A stretch of 64,000 bases of DNA from Mesostigma viride (taxonomy: Eukaryota; Streptophyta; Mesostigmatophyceae; Mesostigmatales; Mesostigmataceae), in NCBI GenBank assembly GCA_009746045.1, contig RPFO01000213.1, forward strand, positions 2,539,834 to 2,603,833, in the 5' to 3' direction. The stretch's first letter is position 1. Every line of letters starts with the position of its first letter. Under the pieces are notes generated by a model, which was not told the origin of the DNA, made no database searches, and was given only the letters and a program-made list of their open reading frames with translations. Both the position numbers and the translations under genes were made by a program. Shown here one piece after another: positions 11,546 through 22,839 of this stretch.

Positions 11546-11962
11546 AAATTAATTAATTAATTAATTAATTAGTTATACTCATGCTCCCGTTGGGGAGTCA
11601 CGGAGCACCGAAGCGCTTTTAATCCCTGTATCAAGGAGACAACCAGTGCACAACAGGAAGAAAGGGCAGAGACCCCCTTTCTCCTTCATGCCAGAGACAT
11701 GCCACAGCTGCAATCGGACACGATAGACGATCCGGCAAGTGCTGTGGGTGCAATAAGCTAGACCCATGTGAGCATATCATAGCAAGTAGCGTGAGCAAGT
11801 AATCTGATCATAGCCAGGACGTAGCATGGCTGTACAAGGGCTTAGCTAAGGCTAGGGCTGGTTGTGTACGGTGGGTTAGCGGTGCACGTGACTAGGTAGG
11901 GTGGCCCAGCGTGGCAAATTAACATTAAGCATGCCGGCTGCCACGGTGCATGGCAGTGACTA
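11546..11962 (-). mobile_element. LINE 3'-UTR fragment with (TTAA)n tail
   Basis: The direct repeat ATGGGAGAA at 11537-11545 and 11963-11971 brackets the segment. Its - strand 3' end is CTCCCCAACGGGAGCATGAG, a variant of the shared LINE end, followed by (TTAA)n. No conserved coding sequence was recognised, so it is probably all 3' UTR. Confidence 0.7.
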
Positions 11963-11985
11963 ATGGGAGAATATAATTAAGGTGT

Positions 11986-12851
11986 GGCAGGGCCCCCACC
12001 CACACTCCGCCTCTTAGACGATGCCGAGGTCAACTACCCTACTTCAGGCCGCTTCAAGCTGCTCGGCAGTTGGCTTCCTGACTGCGAGGACGACATGACG
12101 ACACGGATCGGCATGGCGTGGGCGCACCTCCATGACCACCGCCGCTGGTGGAGCAACCCCGCCCTACCCCGGATCGTCAAGCGTGACCTCTTCAAGGTCG
12201 TCATTCTGACGATCCTGACCTACGGCGCCGAGACGTGGACACTGATGCAGGAGCTGGAGCAACGACTCGACGGCGCCGTCACCAAGATGCTGCGCAAGGC
12301 CCTTAACATCCCCTTTGGTTTGCACATTAGTAATGAGGATTTGTACGCTGATTTGCCCTATGTTTCCCACATTATTAGGCACAGGCGCCTGGGCCTAGCC
12401 GGGCACCTGGCCCGCACAGATCAGGTAGATACATCAGATAGACTAGCTGGCACCAAGCCCGCCCAGCCTGGGCGATATGTCCTCACCTGGCGTGCCCCCG
12501 GCCGCGCGCGGCAGGGCCGCCACCCGTGGACTTTTCGTGATAGACTCGGCATGGACATGTGCTACACTAGACGTGACGGGCTCACCCCCGGGCAGCCTCC
12601 TGGTTTGTCTGTAATATGGAGGCAGATGGTGCGCAAGGATAGATGGCAAGTAGTGATGAAGGAGACCACCCCCAAGCCTGTGGGGGCTCCGCGTGTGACC
12701 AAGTATGGCATTCATAGCGATTCGGGCCGCGGTGCCCACACCCCTGTAACTAGGACCTAGATAGCTTATACCATCCATTCCATCCCATGTTCCCCTCCCA
12801 CTGAGGACTTACGCTCACGTGACGCAGTCACGTGTCTATTAATTAATTAAT
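11986..12851 (+). mobile_element. 5'-truncated LINE: RT thumb and C-terminal domain
   Basis: Flanked by TAATTAAGGTGT at 11974-11985 and 12852-12863; part of this overlaps the (TTAA)n tail. One open frame runs to TAG at 12758-12760. It begins inside RT, after the catalytic motifs, at FKLLGSWLP. It continues with YGAETWTLMQELEQ, RLDGAVTKMLR, HRRLGLAGHLARTDQ and the C-terminal KDRWQVVMKETTPKPVG motif. The 3' end differs from the other LINE ends (ACGTGACGCAGTCACGTG), so it is a different subfamily of the same lineage. It keeps the Arg codon that is a stop in the copy at 9615. Confidence 0.85.
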
Positions 12852-12863
12852 TAATTAAGGTGT

Positions 12864-13176
12864 CTCCCGGAGCCTGAGGGGGTTTAGGGGCAATGATACC
12901 CAGGTTGAGGAGGTTGTCTCCTTGATACCCAGCGTTCACCCTTAAAAAACCAAGTCGACATGCATCCCTACCGGTGTATGAGCTATGCGTCAGCCTACCT
13001 ATGGTATTGCACTGGTTGTATTGCACCCATGACAGTGTTGCGCCCCAGCATGCACCATGCTGTGGCCAGAGAGCGCTCTGTGGCCTAGCTGCCCACTTGC
13101 GGCAGTGAGAGAAGCTACTAGGGCGCCCTCCCTCCTTCTCGCTGCATGTATATAGGGTTGAAGGTTCCTTTACTCT
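12864..13176. other. Unassigned interval before the ATG microsatellite
   Basis: No gene seen. The end of this stretch merges into a LINE 3' end (GCGACGCAGTCACGTG, 13191-13206) like that at 12.82 kb. A 5'-truncated copy therefore probably begins somewhere inside this interval. Confidence 0.4.
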
Positions 13177-13470
<294 letters not shown>

Positions 13471-13584
13471 AATTATGCATCCCTAAGATATGCTCATGCG
13501 GGCCATTGGACAAGTATACATGTGCAGCGCCAAAAGTATAATATATGTCCAGGCTGTACATGCATGTACCCCGGCCCTTCTTTT

Positions 13585-13690
13585 GTTGGGGTGAGTAAGT
13601 CAGTAAGTACGTACTTGCGCGTCATGCGCATAGGCATGCCACCGAGTACTATGCTGATCTCATTAGAAAAATAATTACACAAGAAAGTAT
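13585..13690 (-). mobile_element. LINE 3' end, reversed
   Basis: The reverse complement reads ATTTTTCTAATGAGATCAGC, AGTACTCGGTGGCATGCC, GCGCATGACGCGCAAGTACG and then TTAC-type repeats. It matches the 3' terminus of the element ending at 10213. The 5' limit and target duplication were not found. Confidence 0.7.
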
Positions 13691-14308
13691 CGTAAAAAAC
13701 AGACAAATATATATCGTCTGCATCATGCCGGCCTTAACCTTGTTTGCTAGGGTATAATTCATACGTGAAGCTTCGTACAATCCATGCATATGAACGGCTA
13801 GAGTCTGGACATACAGTGATGGCGTCCATTGACAGGTCATATGCGTATTTACATGGCTGTGCAGTACGCAATTTCGATGTGCCCGGATGCATCGATCGTA
13901 CATGGAAGCTTTTTTCTTGTCTTATTTATGCTATGGCTGGCCCGATGCGTAGAGTTTCTATAGTGCTTTGGGGGCCACTTTCTGGCTACGTGGCCACAAG
14001 TAGAAACGGCTAACACGACCCGGTCCCACTGGCTAAGGCACGCATGACACGGTCCATATATGGACGCAAACATACAGGCACGGGCGCCCCTGGCCCCTTG
14101 GACAAGGCTAAACAGATCATGAGACAGATAGATTGGACCGGCCGGCCGGTAGGATGGATAGCATGCTCCCACCACCATCACATTTGCAGGTAAATCCTCG
14201 ACCATGCGGGTTCCCAATGGGAACACGTGTACGTACGGCCTTGAAATACAGCCTGCGAATCGCATGTGGGCGTGCGCCCTACTGCAAGTGTATAGCTTAA
14301 GCGCAAGA
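13691..14308. other. Downstream flank of the pseudouridine synthase gene
   Basis: No supported gene. The palindromic GGCCGGCCGG at about 14138 and scattered CATG-rich words are the only features seen. This probably includes the 3' UTR of the - strand gene ending at 14309. Confidence 0.4.
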
Positions 14309-17300
14309 CTAGAGTATCTGCGTGGGAGAGGTTTCCACCCATTCCCCACCCCCCAGTCCTAGCTGGTCCAACGACAGCTTCCCGATCCTCTTGCGAATGA
14401 GGCGGAGCGTGGGCAGCCCGACCGCGGCGGTCATGCTGCGCACCTGGCACATGCACGCACAAGCGAAAATTCACCACCACATTTCATGAAGGCAAATGCA
14501 GACAAGTCAAACGGGCCGTGTGGCGGGCGGGTGGTAAAAACAGGTGGTGAAAGCAGGCGGTAAACCTAGATTGCAGTCACTCGCCGTTCAGGACCACGCT
14601 CCCTTGCTGCCTGCGCATCTCTTTCATAAACTCTTTCATAAAATAAATTCAATGAGCATGCCTGGTTGATGGCCATCTCTGTAGCACACTGGGTATTACT
14701 AGGGCACTCATTAGCGCATATCTTCATATCTAGAAATGGGCGTTCATGAGGGATGCGCATTGTAACTAGTGTGCACACACATTCGCCATCGCTGATGTCA
14801 TCCCCGCTAAGTATGCACAAGGGATGGGCCAGCAGATGAGCACCGCCAACCTGAGCTGCACACGCACATGGCCACAGCAAACCGATGACGAGCGATGCCT
14901 GAAATATCCCAGTCTAGAAACGAAATCAGATGACAGACAAGAGCTCGAAAGCGAGCGGCCACGGCTGCAAGACCTCGCAGGTGAGCTATTACGGGACCAG
15001 GTTCACAGCATGGCAGGTCCATCATGGATAACTAATTCTATTCGCTGTCGCACAGTAGTGACAAAAGGGCTATGCGTGTGACCAGTTGCATGCGCACGAA
15101 GCCAGCCGAATCCTTGCATGCCTACCAAGGTGCCACCTCGATTTTCTATATACAATAGAACGACATGTGTAATGGACGTGAAGTTGCCGACGTACCTGTC
15201 GGTTCTTGCCTTCCACAAGCACAACTTCCAGCCAGGATGTCGGGATGCTCTGCCGGTACCGGATGGGGGGAACTCGCGGCGGTATATGCGCCACCTCGGA
15301 GACTTCAAGGACCCGGGCGCCGCATGGCTGCGTCCTGTGGTTTTCAAAAGATGCCAGGAGTTGGACATTTCGAAAGGGCCCAGGCGGCTAATGGTGGTCT
15401 TGTAGGTACGGTGCGTGTGTTGGTTTTGATGATGGCAGCAGGGAACCATGCGCATGAGAAAGCCAAGAATGCGGCGAGGTGGCTACTTGTATTCAGCGCT
15501 TCGGGAACTTCTGTCAAACTAATATATAAGCAGTGACAGCAAGCGGCGCTAGACCAAGTCATCGACCACAGAGACGCGCACCCACAAGGCAGCCCGTGGC
15601 ACCGCTTGTTCACATTCCCTCGGAGCTATCATCACAACAACCACCCCGGAGCCCTTGGGTGACCCAAGGGCCTACTAGCATGGCAGAGGTATGCGCCTTT
15701 TTATTACCAATACTGGGGACAAATTTACACTACTCGGCTTCAGTAGCTGTAGCATATATTGGGAGTATGGCAGCAGACGTCACTGGTTCTGAGGATGCAG
15801 CAACAGGGGTGCTGCAAAGACTGCTGGAAGGACCCTTACACAATGTGGAATGGTCGTTAATCACATACACAATGATGTATGGGATGTTAGTCAATTACAC
15901 TCTTACACAATTGTTTGATATGGCATTAATGACGATAGAATGCTCTCCTGGGCTTGTGTATAGTAAGTGGCATGCGTTGCCCAGTGTGTGCGCACAACTA
16001 GTAGCAATTGATGGGGTCATCCTCCTACGAAGCATCAGCATGGACAGAGGATTCTCGGTGCAAACCGCCTAGCTACGGGTTGTACAAGAGACACCAGTCG
16101 GTGTTTTACGGACCCAAGCAAAAATGCACGAAAAAGCATGCTAGTGCGGGAGCTCCTGGAACGCTAATTGAGATGTTCCCTGAACAGGCCCTAGCCCACA
16201 AGAGGGGTCAACCCCCCCAAACTCGACCCCCCCACTGCCAGGTACTAGGTGGCGCAACAGACCGCAGAGCGTCCTCCATGGCAACTAATCATTACCATTC
16301 CTATGGCCATTCCAATAACAAATCCCTTCCCCGGCCATGGCTGTCCATGTGCCATGCATACTCTGCCGTGCCAAAAGTGTGCAGGCATAAACTTCTGGCC
16401 AGCGCTGGCTGTCTCAATGACACCTCCCAGAATGCTCCGCTGGGCCTTTACATAATACACCCTATGTCTGGCCACTTTCCCCCCAAAGCAACATTTATTC
16501 TGGACACGCCCGAGGGCCTTAAGCGCAGGGGACAGGAGAGTGTCGACGTGCCCGATAAGCCCCCCACATTACCCTCATCATGCTGCTACTATAATAATAC
16601 CATACTACCCTCATCATGCTGCTACTATAATAATACCATACTACCCTCATCATGCTGCTACTATAATAATACCAAACTACCCTCATCATGCTGCTACTAT
16701 AATAATACCATACTACCCTCATCATACTGCTACTATAATAATACCATACTATGACAATGCTGGTGCCCGGTAACGAATCGGAAACGATCAGGTATCGGCG
16801 ACGGCCACAGGTGCCACTCAGACGCCGCTCAGACGCCGCTCAGACGCCACTCAGACGCCGCTCAGACGCCGCTCAGATCGCACGCCTAGACCCTAGATGC
16901 CTCAGAAAATCCACCATAACGGCTTCACCTTCCATGCTCTTCCTTGTTCCCGTGCTATTGCTTATTGTTTATTTCACATTCCCATCATTTCCTTATTGTT
17001 TATTTCACATTCTCATCATTTGCTTATTGTTTATTTCATATTCTCATCATTGGCTCCCCCTGTGCCCATGACAACAACGTACTTGTAGCCGCCCTTGATG
17101 ACGACACCGGTGCGCAACTGCTCCGCATGGCTGCTGGTCGCCGTCCCTTCCACCTGCGCCCAGTAGGTCTTGGGGACGCCTGCGCCCACCCGTGCGGCGC
17201 GTGGTGTCATACACAAAGAGGAGAGAGGGACAGCAAAGAAGCACTGCTGCACATGTGAGCGCATGTAGCATGCGCGACACGCATAAAAGAAAATGTCCAC

Positions 17301-18216
17301 ACCAAAGACATGAAGCTTTAAGTGCACAATACAACACTGTACATAACAGGAGTGCGCAAGAGTCCAGTTGCTCTTCGGCCGCTCCCATACAGGCATGCAT
17401 ATACATGCATGCCATGCATGTGCTTTCACTTAGTTCCTCACGACAGAGGCGTTCCACCTGAGAAACGTGGCATTCAACCTGGCCACGCGCCCTCGCGCCT
17501 AGCAAAAGGCTAGCGCTGAAGCTCCAGCCAAGATTCGGCGGCAAAGGGTTAAGTTGTCAGTGGCATCGCTTTGCAGGTTGGCTGGCCAACAGGGCACATT
17601 GTGCCACCAACATCCTAGCAAAATGCAAAGGAGAAAGCCCAACGAGTGATTGTGGTTAGTGACCTGTGTCATGGATGCGGGCCTTGAGCCTGGCGTCATT
17701 GGTCAGCAGGAGGAGCCCTTCCGAGTCCTTGTCGAGCCGCCCCACGGTGTACACGTCATGGAAGGGGATGCCGAACTGGGCGAGCGTCGGCTGCCCGTCC
17801 TCGGCCGTAAACTGGGACAGCACCCCGTACGGCTTGTGGAGAGCAATGTAATGGTACGAAGGTGGAATGGCACTGCGCAGAGGTCTCTGGCTTGGTCGGG
17901 AAGAAGTCCTTACGGACTTCTCTGGCGGACCCGAGTTAGATGTCCTGGTGACTCTCCGAGGTTCGCCCCGTCCAGTGCCTTCCCCTTGAAACCTCGTCTT
18001 ACCCTTCTGGGCTGCATTTTCCTTGTATGAAGTCCTGGCTGTAACCGCGATGGATCGAGAACAAGGGATGGCTGCAGGCCCTTTCAAAGCATGTAAATGA
18101 CGTCCTGGGCGCGGCGATTTCGTGTAGCTATCCGGCGTTGCTAAGCTGGGCAAACGAAGCCCGACGCACGCCACCACGCCATTTCTCGATAAAATGCGTG
18201 CGTGACTTAGCTGCAT
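14309..18216 (-). CDS. RNA pseudouridine synthase, RluE/RsuA family, probably organellar
   Basis: Members isomerise specific uridines to pseudouridine in rRNA. Four exons on the - strand: 18216-17664, 17179-17083, 15334-15196, 14443-14309, with every phase in register, giving 307 residues. Residues 1 to about 115 are Ser/Arg/Thr-rich and basic, as in a plastid or mitochondrial transit peptide. The catalytic core then begins: [35 protein letters not shown] (Asp of GRLD is the catalytic residue in this family), [31 protein letters not shown] joined to [20 protein letters not shown]. Length and motif order match bacterial RluE plus a leader; no S4 domain is seen. The ATG at 18216 was chosen as the first in the open frame. 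The second intron (15335-17082) is long and holds minisatellites. Confidence 0.9.
16564..16752. repeat. 36-bp minisatellite, five copies
   Basis: Units of CCCTCATCATGCTGCTACTA plus TAATAATACCATACTA repeat five times with single-base differences. They lie inside the second intron of the pseudouridine synthase gene. Confidence 0.9.
16812..16880. repeat. 11-bp minisatellite CAGACGCCGCT
   Basis: Six tandem copies of CAGACGCCGCT with CAGACGCCACT variants, in the same intron. A further A/T-rich tandem repeat (TTATTGTTTATTTCACATTC, about 28 bp, three copies) follows at 16960-17050. Confidence 0.85.
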
Positions 18217-18780
18217 GGTTAAAAGAATTCGGGGCCGGGAAACAATAGTTTGTGCAACATGGCCACTCGCCGCTCACGATAACAAATTTCTGTGCCGGCA
18301 GGCTAGTTTAATTTACTCGAGCTCTCGAGCCCATTACTGCCGGGCCAAGGCTAGCGGCAGTCGCGGGTTGAGAAAACCTGCACTTGAAGGGGTAGGCTTC
18401 CCAGATTTACTCCGAGGTAGCATCCTAGTTCTGCGTGCATGCAAGAATTTCTTTCCTTTTTCGTTGCGAAGTCGGAAGCGATTCTAGTCGAATTGGGCGA
18501 GGTCGGGGGCTCGAGGACTGAAGACAAAAAATTCCTGCATGGGCGGCACGTGACCTTGCTTCTCCCGTCTCGAGTGCCAGTAAGATCTTACCTATAGTTG
18601 AGCAAGGCAGATCAACCGTGGACGTATGACGTAAATCATCGGACGTAAAATATTGGACACTAACTGCCAACTGGCTGTCCGCGACACTCCCGGAGCTAGT
18701 GTATACCACCCCCCGCCCCCCCGTTTTCCGGGGGGGGGGGGCGGGGGGGGGGGGTCACACACACCCTAACTTTTTTTTTT
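18217..18780. other. 5' flank of the pseudouridine synthase gene with G-runs
   Basis: Likely holds the promoter of the - strand gene starting at 18216; no TATA-like or other motif can be called with confidence. At 18712-18755 two arms of C and G runs face each other (CCCCGCCCCCCCG, then G11 and G10 runs), a possible hairpin or quadruplex. A T10 run follows. Confidence 0.45.
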
Positions 18781-18995
18781 CAATAATGAAGGCATTGGCC
18801 GGCGGTAGCCCGGTCTACCATCGTAGACAGGGTCTCATAGATCACATCTGATTTTTATTTTGAGTAGCGCAATCGACAGATCTCCGGCCTCGAGAGGATT
18901 CTGGATCATACCTTAGATACCGGAAAGTCCGTTTTCAGTTGAGCGATACTTGGCCTACTACAAGACAGGTGAAAATGGCTGTTGAGTTGAGTTGA
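18780..18995. repeat. R1 repeat, copy B (reverse to copy A)
   Basis: Contains ATTTTTATTTTGAGTAGCGC, AATCGACAGATCTCC, TTCCGGTATCTAAG-type and TTTTCAGTTGAGC words in reverse order and orientation relative to 10.6-11.3 kb. It ends in a short TGAGT repeat at 18984-19003. No coding potential kept. Confidence 0.65.
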
Positions 18996-19414
18996 GTTGA
19001 GTTTATTCCCACGCCGGTGAAATGGTTGTGGGCTTCTACAGTAAGAGTGCTTGATCTCTACGTTTGGCAGGGGGACAGATATCGGTTACTGGCATATACT
19101 GAAGTTAATGCTTGGGTGCAAAACTTGCCATCGCTACACGCTTGGGCCACCCTCATCCAGGCCATCCCAGCTACATAGCATGCTCTGATGATGGCCCCAC
19201 GCTAATCCCTCCGACCGGGTGATTGGGTCAGTTTTTACCCAGACGGGATCACACCCACATGCAAAGGTCTGGTCCGGGGAGTGCTACCTCCGGCGGGAAT
19301 TCAAGTCCAAGTGGCCGACATCCTTCTAGGCCACAATGGTTGCCTCAATCAGTTAGCGACATTATTATATGTGTGTCTTCCAGCCCACCAATGTCACCGT
19401 ATCCGTATTTTCTG

Positions 19415-19600
19415 ATCAGACACTCCGCAAAGGTGAAAACCTTTGCGTTCAGTGCCAGGCCGCGGAAAACGCGGAAAACGCGATATGCAAATGAATCCGA
19501 CCGGAATCGAACTGGGGACCTCTCGCACCAATTTTGCTGACTATAGGACGGACGTCTCCGGTTACCATGGCATCGCCAACTTACACCGTATCCGTATGGT
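19415..19600 (-). mobile_element. tRNA-related SINE, copy 1
   Basis: On the - strand the body contains the B-box-like word AGTTCGATTCCGG, preceded by GAGAGGTCCCC. An A-box-like TTGGCGATGCC lies about 60 bp upstream. A second copy at 29.95-30.12 kb shares about 150 bp, including CGCAAAGGTGAAAAC and GCGTTCAGTGCC. This copy has a small internal duplication (GCGGAAAAC twice). The cloverleaf is not intact, so it is a retroposed relic rather than a working tRNA. Confidence 0.65.
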
Positions 19601-20510
19601 CCCGTGGTTAATCTCAAGGTCCTGCATGTTCCAGCCGGACCCCACGACCCCGGCGGAGGCCATCACTTGGTTACATGTAGGCAATACGAGGTTGGATACT
19701 TTCATACCATTGGACCCCCTCTAGAATTTGGCTGGACCCTAAACAAGGGGATGTGTAGGATCAGCAAATGTCTTTACGAGTACACGGCAGGATGGGGTTA
19801 TGACATTTTACTACACGAGAACCATAAATAAGCTCCACCCTGGACGCTCCGATGGAGCTTTCAATGGCCTGGCTACAGTTGGATTAAACTTATCTCCCTG
19901 GCGGTCGATCGCCCTTCAGTTTGGTGGACCGCAGAGCGACCGACATTCAACATCTTTTATTGCACCGGGCAATTGGGGTAAACGCGACCCTCAACAGTCG
20001 GTTTCACCACGATGCGACATGCCTGTGCACCTTCCCCTCGGAAACAATTGAGCACCGCTTTCTCTACTGCCAAGTGAGCGGGGCCGTGTGGCAATGGTTG
20101 TTTAATATATGGTCCGCGCTACCACATTCCACCTTAGCGCTATCAGTGCGCTGTATCATATTTGGTATTGTGGGGACCCCACGGGAAGAGTTGTCCGACA
20201 GTCAACTGGCCTGGGTATCCATGGCTTGGCACTAATATGCTATATATGCGATCTGGACTATCCGGAACGAGACGGTTTTCAAAGTGCAGCACGAGTACAC
20301 CAAAGCAGCCGTGGTGAGACGTTTTATCTTCCTCTGGAACTCAGCAATGCGTCGCGCTTGGCTATTGGCGCGCAAGAACAATACAAGGTGTGGGACCCCG
20401 GGCCCAACAATGACAAGCCCAAGCCCTTAGTTAGAGCTTTTCCATGCTCTCCTGGGACGCAACAGGGTGTTTACTTGCATTCCTTGACGGTGACCTTACG
20501 CGTGTCACCT
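19600..20510 (+). pseudogene. L1-type LINE C-terminal fragment (zf-RVT)
   Basis: The + strand frames carry the zinc-binding region that follows RT in plant- and alga-type L1 elements: NATLNSRF, then CLCTFPSETIEHRFLYC, then VWQWLFNIW. The spacing is C-x-C-x7-H-x4-C. The frame stops at TAA near 20233. After a shift it continues as YAIYAIWTIRNETVF and FLWNSAMRRAW. RT itself is absent. This is a different LINE lineage from the 7.7 kb element, and it abuts the left LTR of the copia-like element. Confidence 0.65.
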
Positions 20511-20529
20511 GCATGCCAGGCTTCCCTGG

Positions 20530-21146
20530 AGTTGTGAGGGTAAGAATGCCACGAATTCCGCCATGGTTCTTGCAGGAAGTTGCCTTTATTAATAATCAGG
20601 AAACACAGACGTAAGTCACGTCACTTCCAAGACTGCACGCAGCACAGGCGACAGGGTCGCAGTGCCAAGAGAACGTGCACGCAAGAACTAGCGTCCCGGT
20701 GTGACCAAGTCACTCATATAGCTTGCTAGGGACGCGTCCAAGTATTCAGCTGCACTGTCACAGCTGAACTGTCAATCAATTGATTACACAGACTCTGGCA
20801 CGCCTTTGGCGCGCAGATCTATCAATTGTCCATACGGCTAGTCCTGTGGACCTATCCGTACACTAGTCAGCATCAATTGTCTCATAGGTCCTGGCGCGCT
20901 ACAGTGCGCCTACCTATCAATTGACCATCAAGTCCTGTACAAGTCCTGTCAACGTCCTGCGGACTATCAAAGTGACACTTGTACATCCTGTGTCCGTACG
21001 CGCCCACAGTGGCGCGCCGGGTACTGTCGGCACAGCCTAGGAAACGTCATAACTTTTACGTTCCTTAACCAAATGAGGCGTTCAAGGTGCCGTTGGAAAG
21101 AGCGTAACAATCTCTATCCATCTAACGTAAATCCTTTACGTTAACT
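20530..21146 (-). repeat. 3' LTR of the copia-like element
   Basis: Identical in length to the 5' LTR. Visible differences are GCACAGGCGAC versus GCACAGACGAC and GTAACAATC versus GTAACGATC. An AATAAA polyadenylation signal on the - strand lies at 20585-20590. Confidence 0.95.
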
Positions 21147-22095
21147 CCAATCCCTTCTTTTCTTTAGGGATCACATCCCCTGCCAGGGACCCTTGAAGTA
21201 GCTTGAAATGTCCTTCACTCCAGCTTGAAGCTTGAACAGATGTCTTTAATGGCCATTGCCATTCCCCCAGCCCTTTCTTTTAAGGAACTGGAAAAGAAAC
21301 AGATCTGCCACAGGGAAAACCATTCATGAGAAATGGATAAAAACCTATGGAAGTGGCATTACAGAGTACCACCAGATATTAGAAGCACACAAAATTAAAT
21401 ACATACAGGTTAATTCTATGAGGTCTTCTCCAGGAATTAATCCCATCACCTCGGTAGAGCCTCCAGTACAATGACCTTCTGGCGGTGAGTTACATTAATC
21501 CCAGATACTAATCCCATAAAACCCAGTACATATTCAATATAAGTACAATAAATCCATGACAATTAAAATACCACTTGACAAAGTAAGGCGTATTACAATA
21601 GTTTGCCTGTCATTCTCTCAACAGGGGTCTATTGGCGCCCGTCTTACGGCGCCCGTCTACTTGCCAGATGGTAAACTGCCACAGCAAACAAATGACAAAA
21701 TGAAACACATAGGCAACAATTAAATCCTGCCCTGGGGAACTAGGGAAGTCTGAACAGGCAAACACCTGAACAGGCCAGCTTGTAGAAACATAATACCAGG
21801 GAATCGAACCCCGCCCTATAAACCCCAGAATAAAGGTTCCCAGACCATTGTGAGAAGTATGTACAAATATACATTTCTTTTAAAATAGAATACATGGTCT
21901 GTAATGGACCTGTCAACCTTGTGTAGTCAACAGCATGAACCCCAGCCAAAACCTGGCTGTATCCTGATTAAAATCAGAGTGAGTGTACCATGGTCCATGA
22001 GCCTTAGTACAGACTAAAATACAGGTATTATGCCAGTCACAATGCTGACACTACCACACAATCTGCTCTCCAATGCCCTATAACCATGCACCAGC

Positions 22096-22839
22096 TTAGA
22101 CAGCTTGCTGAGATGGGTCCATCAGAGACTGAAGAACCTTGTATTGCACTGCTGCCTTCTGCACTAGCTTGGTCAAAGCATCAGCAGGATTGTCAACCCC
22201 AGGGATATGCTCAATATTGGCCAAGGAGGACAACTCCTTAAGAAGGAGATAATCCAAGTCCCTACTTCTGGCCATCTGCCTGTGCACAAACTGCACCATC
22301 CCCATGGAGTCTGTTTTTAGAAGAGTGGTAACCTGAAGTGGCCAAGGAGTGTTAGAAGTCATCTGATGAAGCAACTCCTTCAGATAAAGGCTTGTGTGAA
22401 TGCCTTCACAAATAGCCCTGCATTCTGCCACATCACTGCTGACAGCCACCCGTTTGTGCAGGCGACTAAACCAGCTCACCAAACTCCCCAGGCCTTCCTG
22501 TCTGAGCACAAAGAGCCCTGCAGCCCTGCCCCTGACCTTGGAGACCTGCCTGCTGTCCATTGAGCTATCCACATACAGCTCCATGCAAATGGGTTGTGAT
22601 AAATCCACTGCAGACAACAGAATGCCAGATGAAGCCCTGACCTGATCAGCCACCTTGGCAGACCCTAGCTCCACCAGCATGTCATCAGGCAACCTGGCTA
22701 TGACCATAAGGTCTGGCCTGGAAATGCCTGCCACCCAAGCAACCATGCCCCTCACCATGGGACACAGTGCCTGTGTGATGGTTGGAGGAAGCTTGCTAAT
22801 GAGGGTCTCTTGATAGTCATTGCCCCCCACCAGCAGCAT
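22096..22839 (-). CDS. RNase H of the copia-like element
   Basis: Follows RT in the usual copia order. The acidic residues can be placed: Asp in ELYVDSSMDS, Glu in DVAECRAICEGIH, Asp in LKTDSMGMVQFV, and Asp in GVDNPADALTKL. The last motif is the copia RNase H ending. It removes the RNA strand during reverse transcription. About 950 bp of non-coding DNA (21147-22095) separate it from the 3' LTR. That interval contains an isolated tRNA B-box-like word near 21790-21800, unexplained. Confidence 0.85.
   Translation of the reverse strand: MLLVGGNDYQETLISKLPPTITQALCPMVRGMVAWVAGISRPDLMVIARLPDDMLVELGSAKVADQVRASSGILLSAVDLSQPICMELYVDSSMDSRQVSKVRGRAAGLFVLRQEGLGSLVSWFSRLHKRVAVSSDVAECRAICEGIHTSLYLKELLHQMTSNTPWPLQVTTLLKTDSMGMVQFVHRQMARSRDLDYLLLKELSSLANIEHIPGVDNPADALTKLVQKAAVQYKVLQSLMDPSQQAV

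Noticed and set aside
15533-16072. A 179-residue + strand ORF inside the pseudouridine synthase intron
   Set aside because: Hydrophobic but without any recognised motif, no splice context, and opposite to the host gene; possible decayed element, not supported as a gene.
21780-21805. Perfect-looking tRNA B-box (GGTTCGATTCC, - strand)
   Set aside because: No A-box or cloverleaf around it; it lies in the 3' non-coding part of the LTR element.
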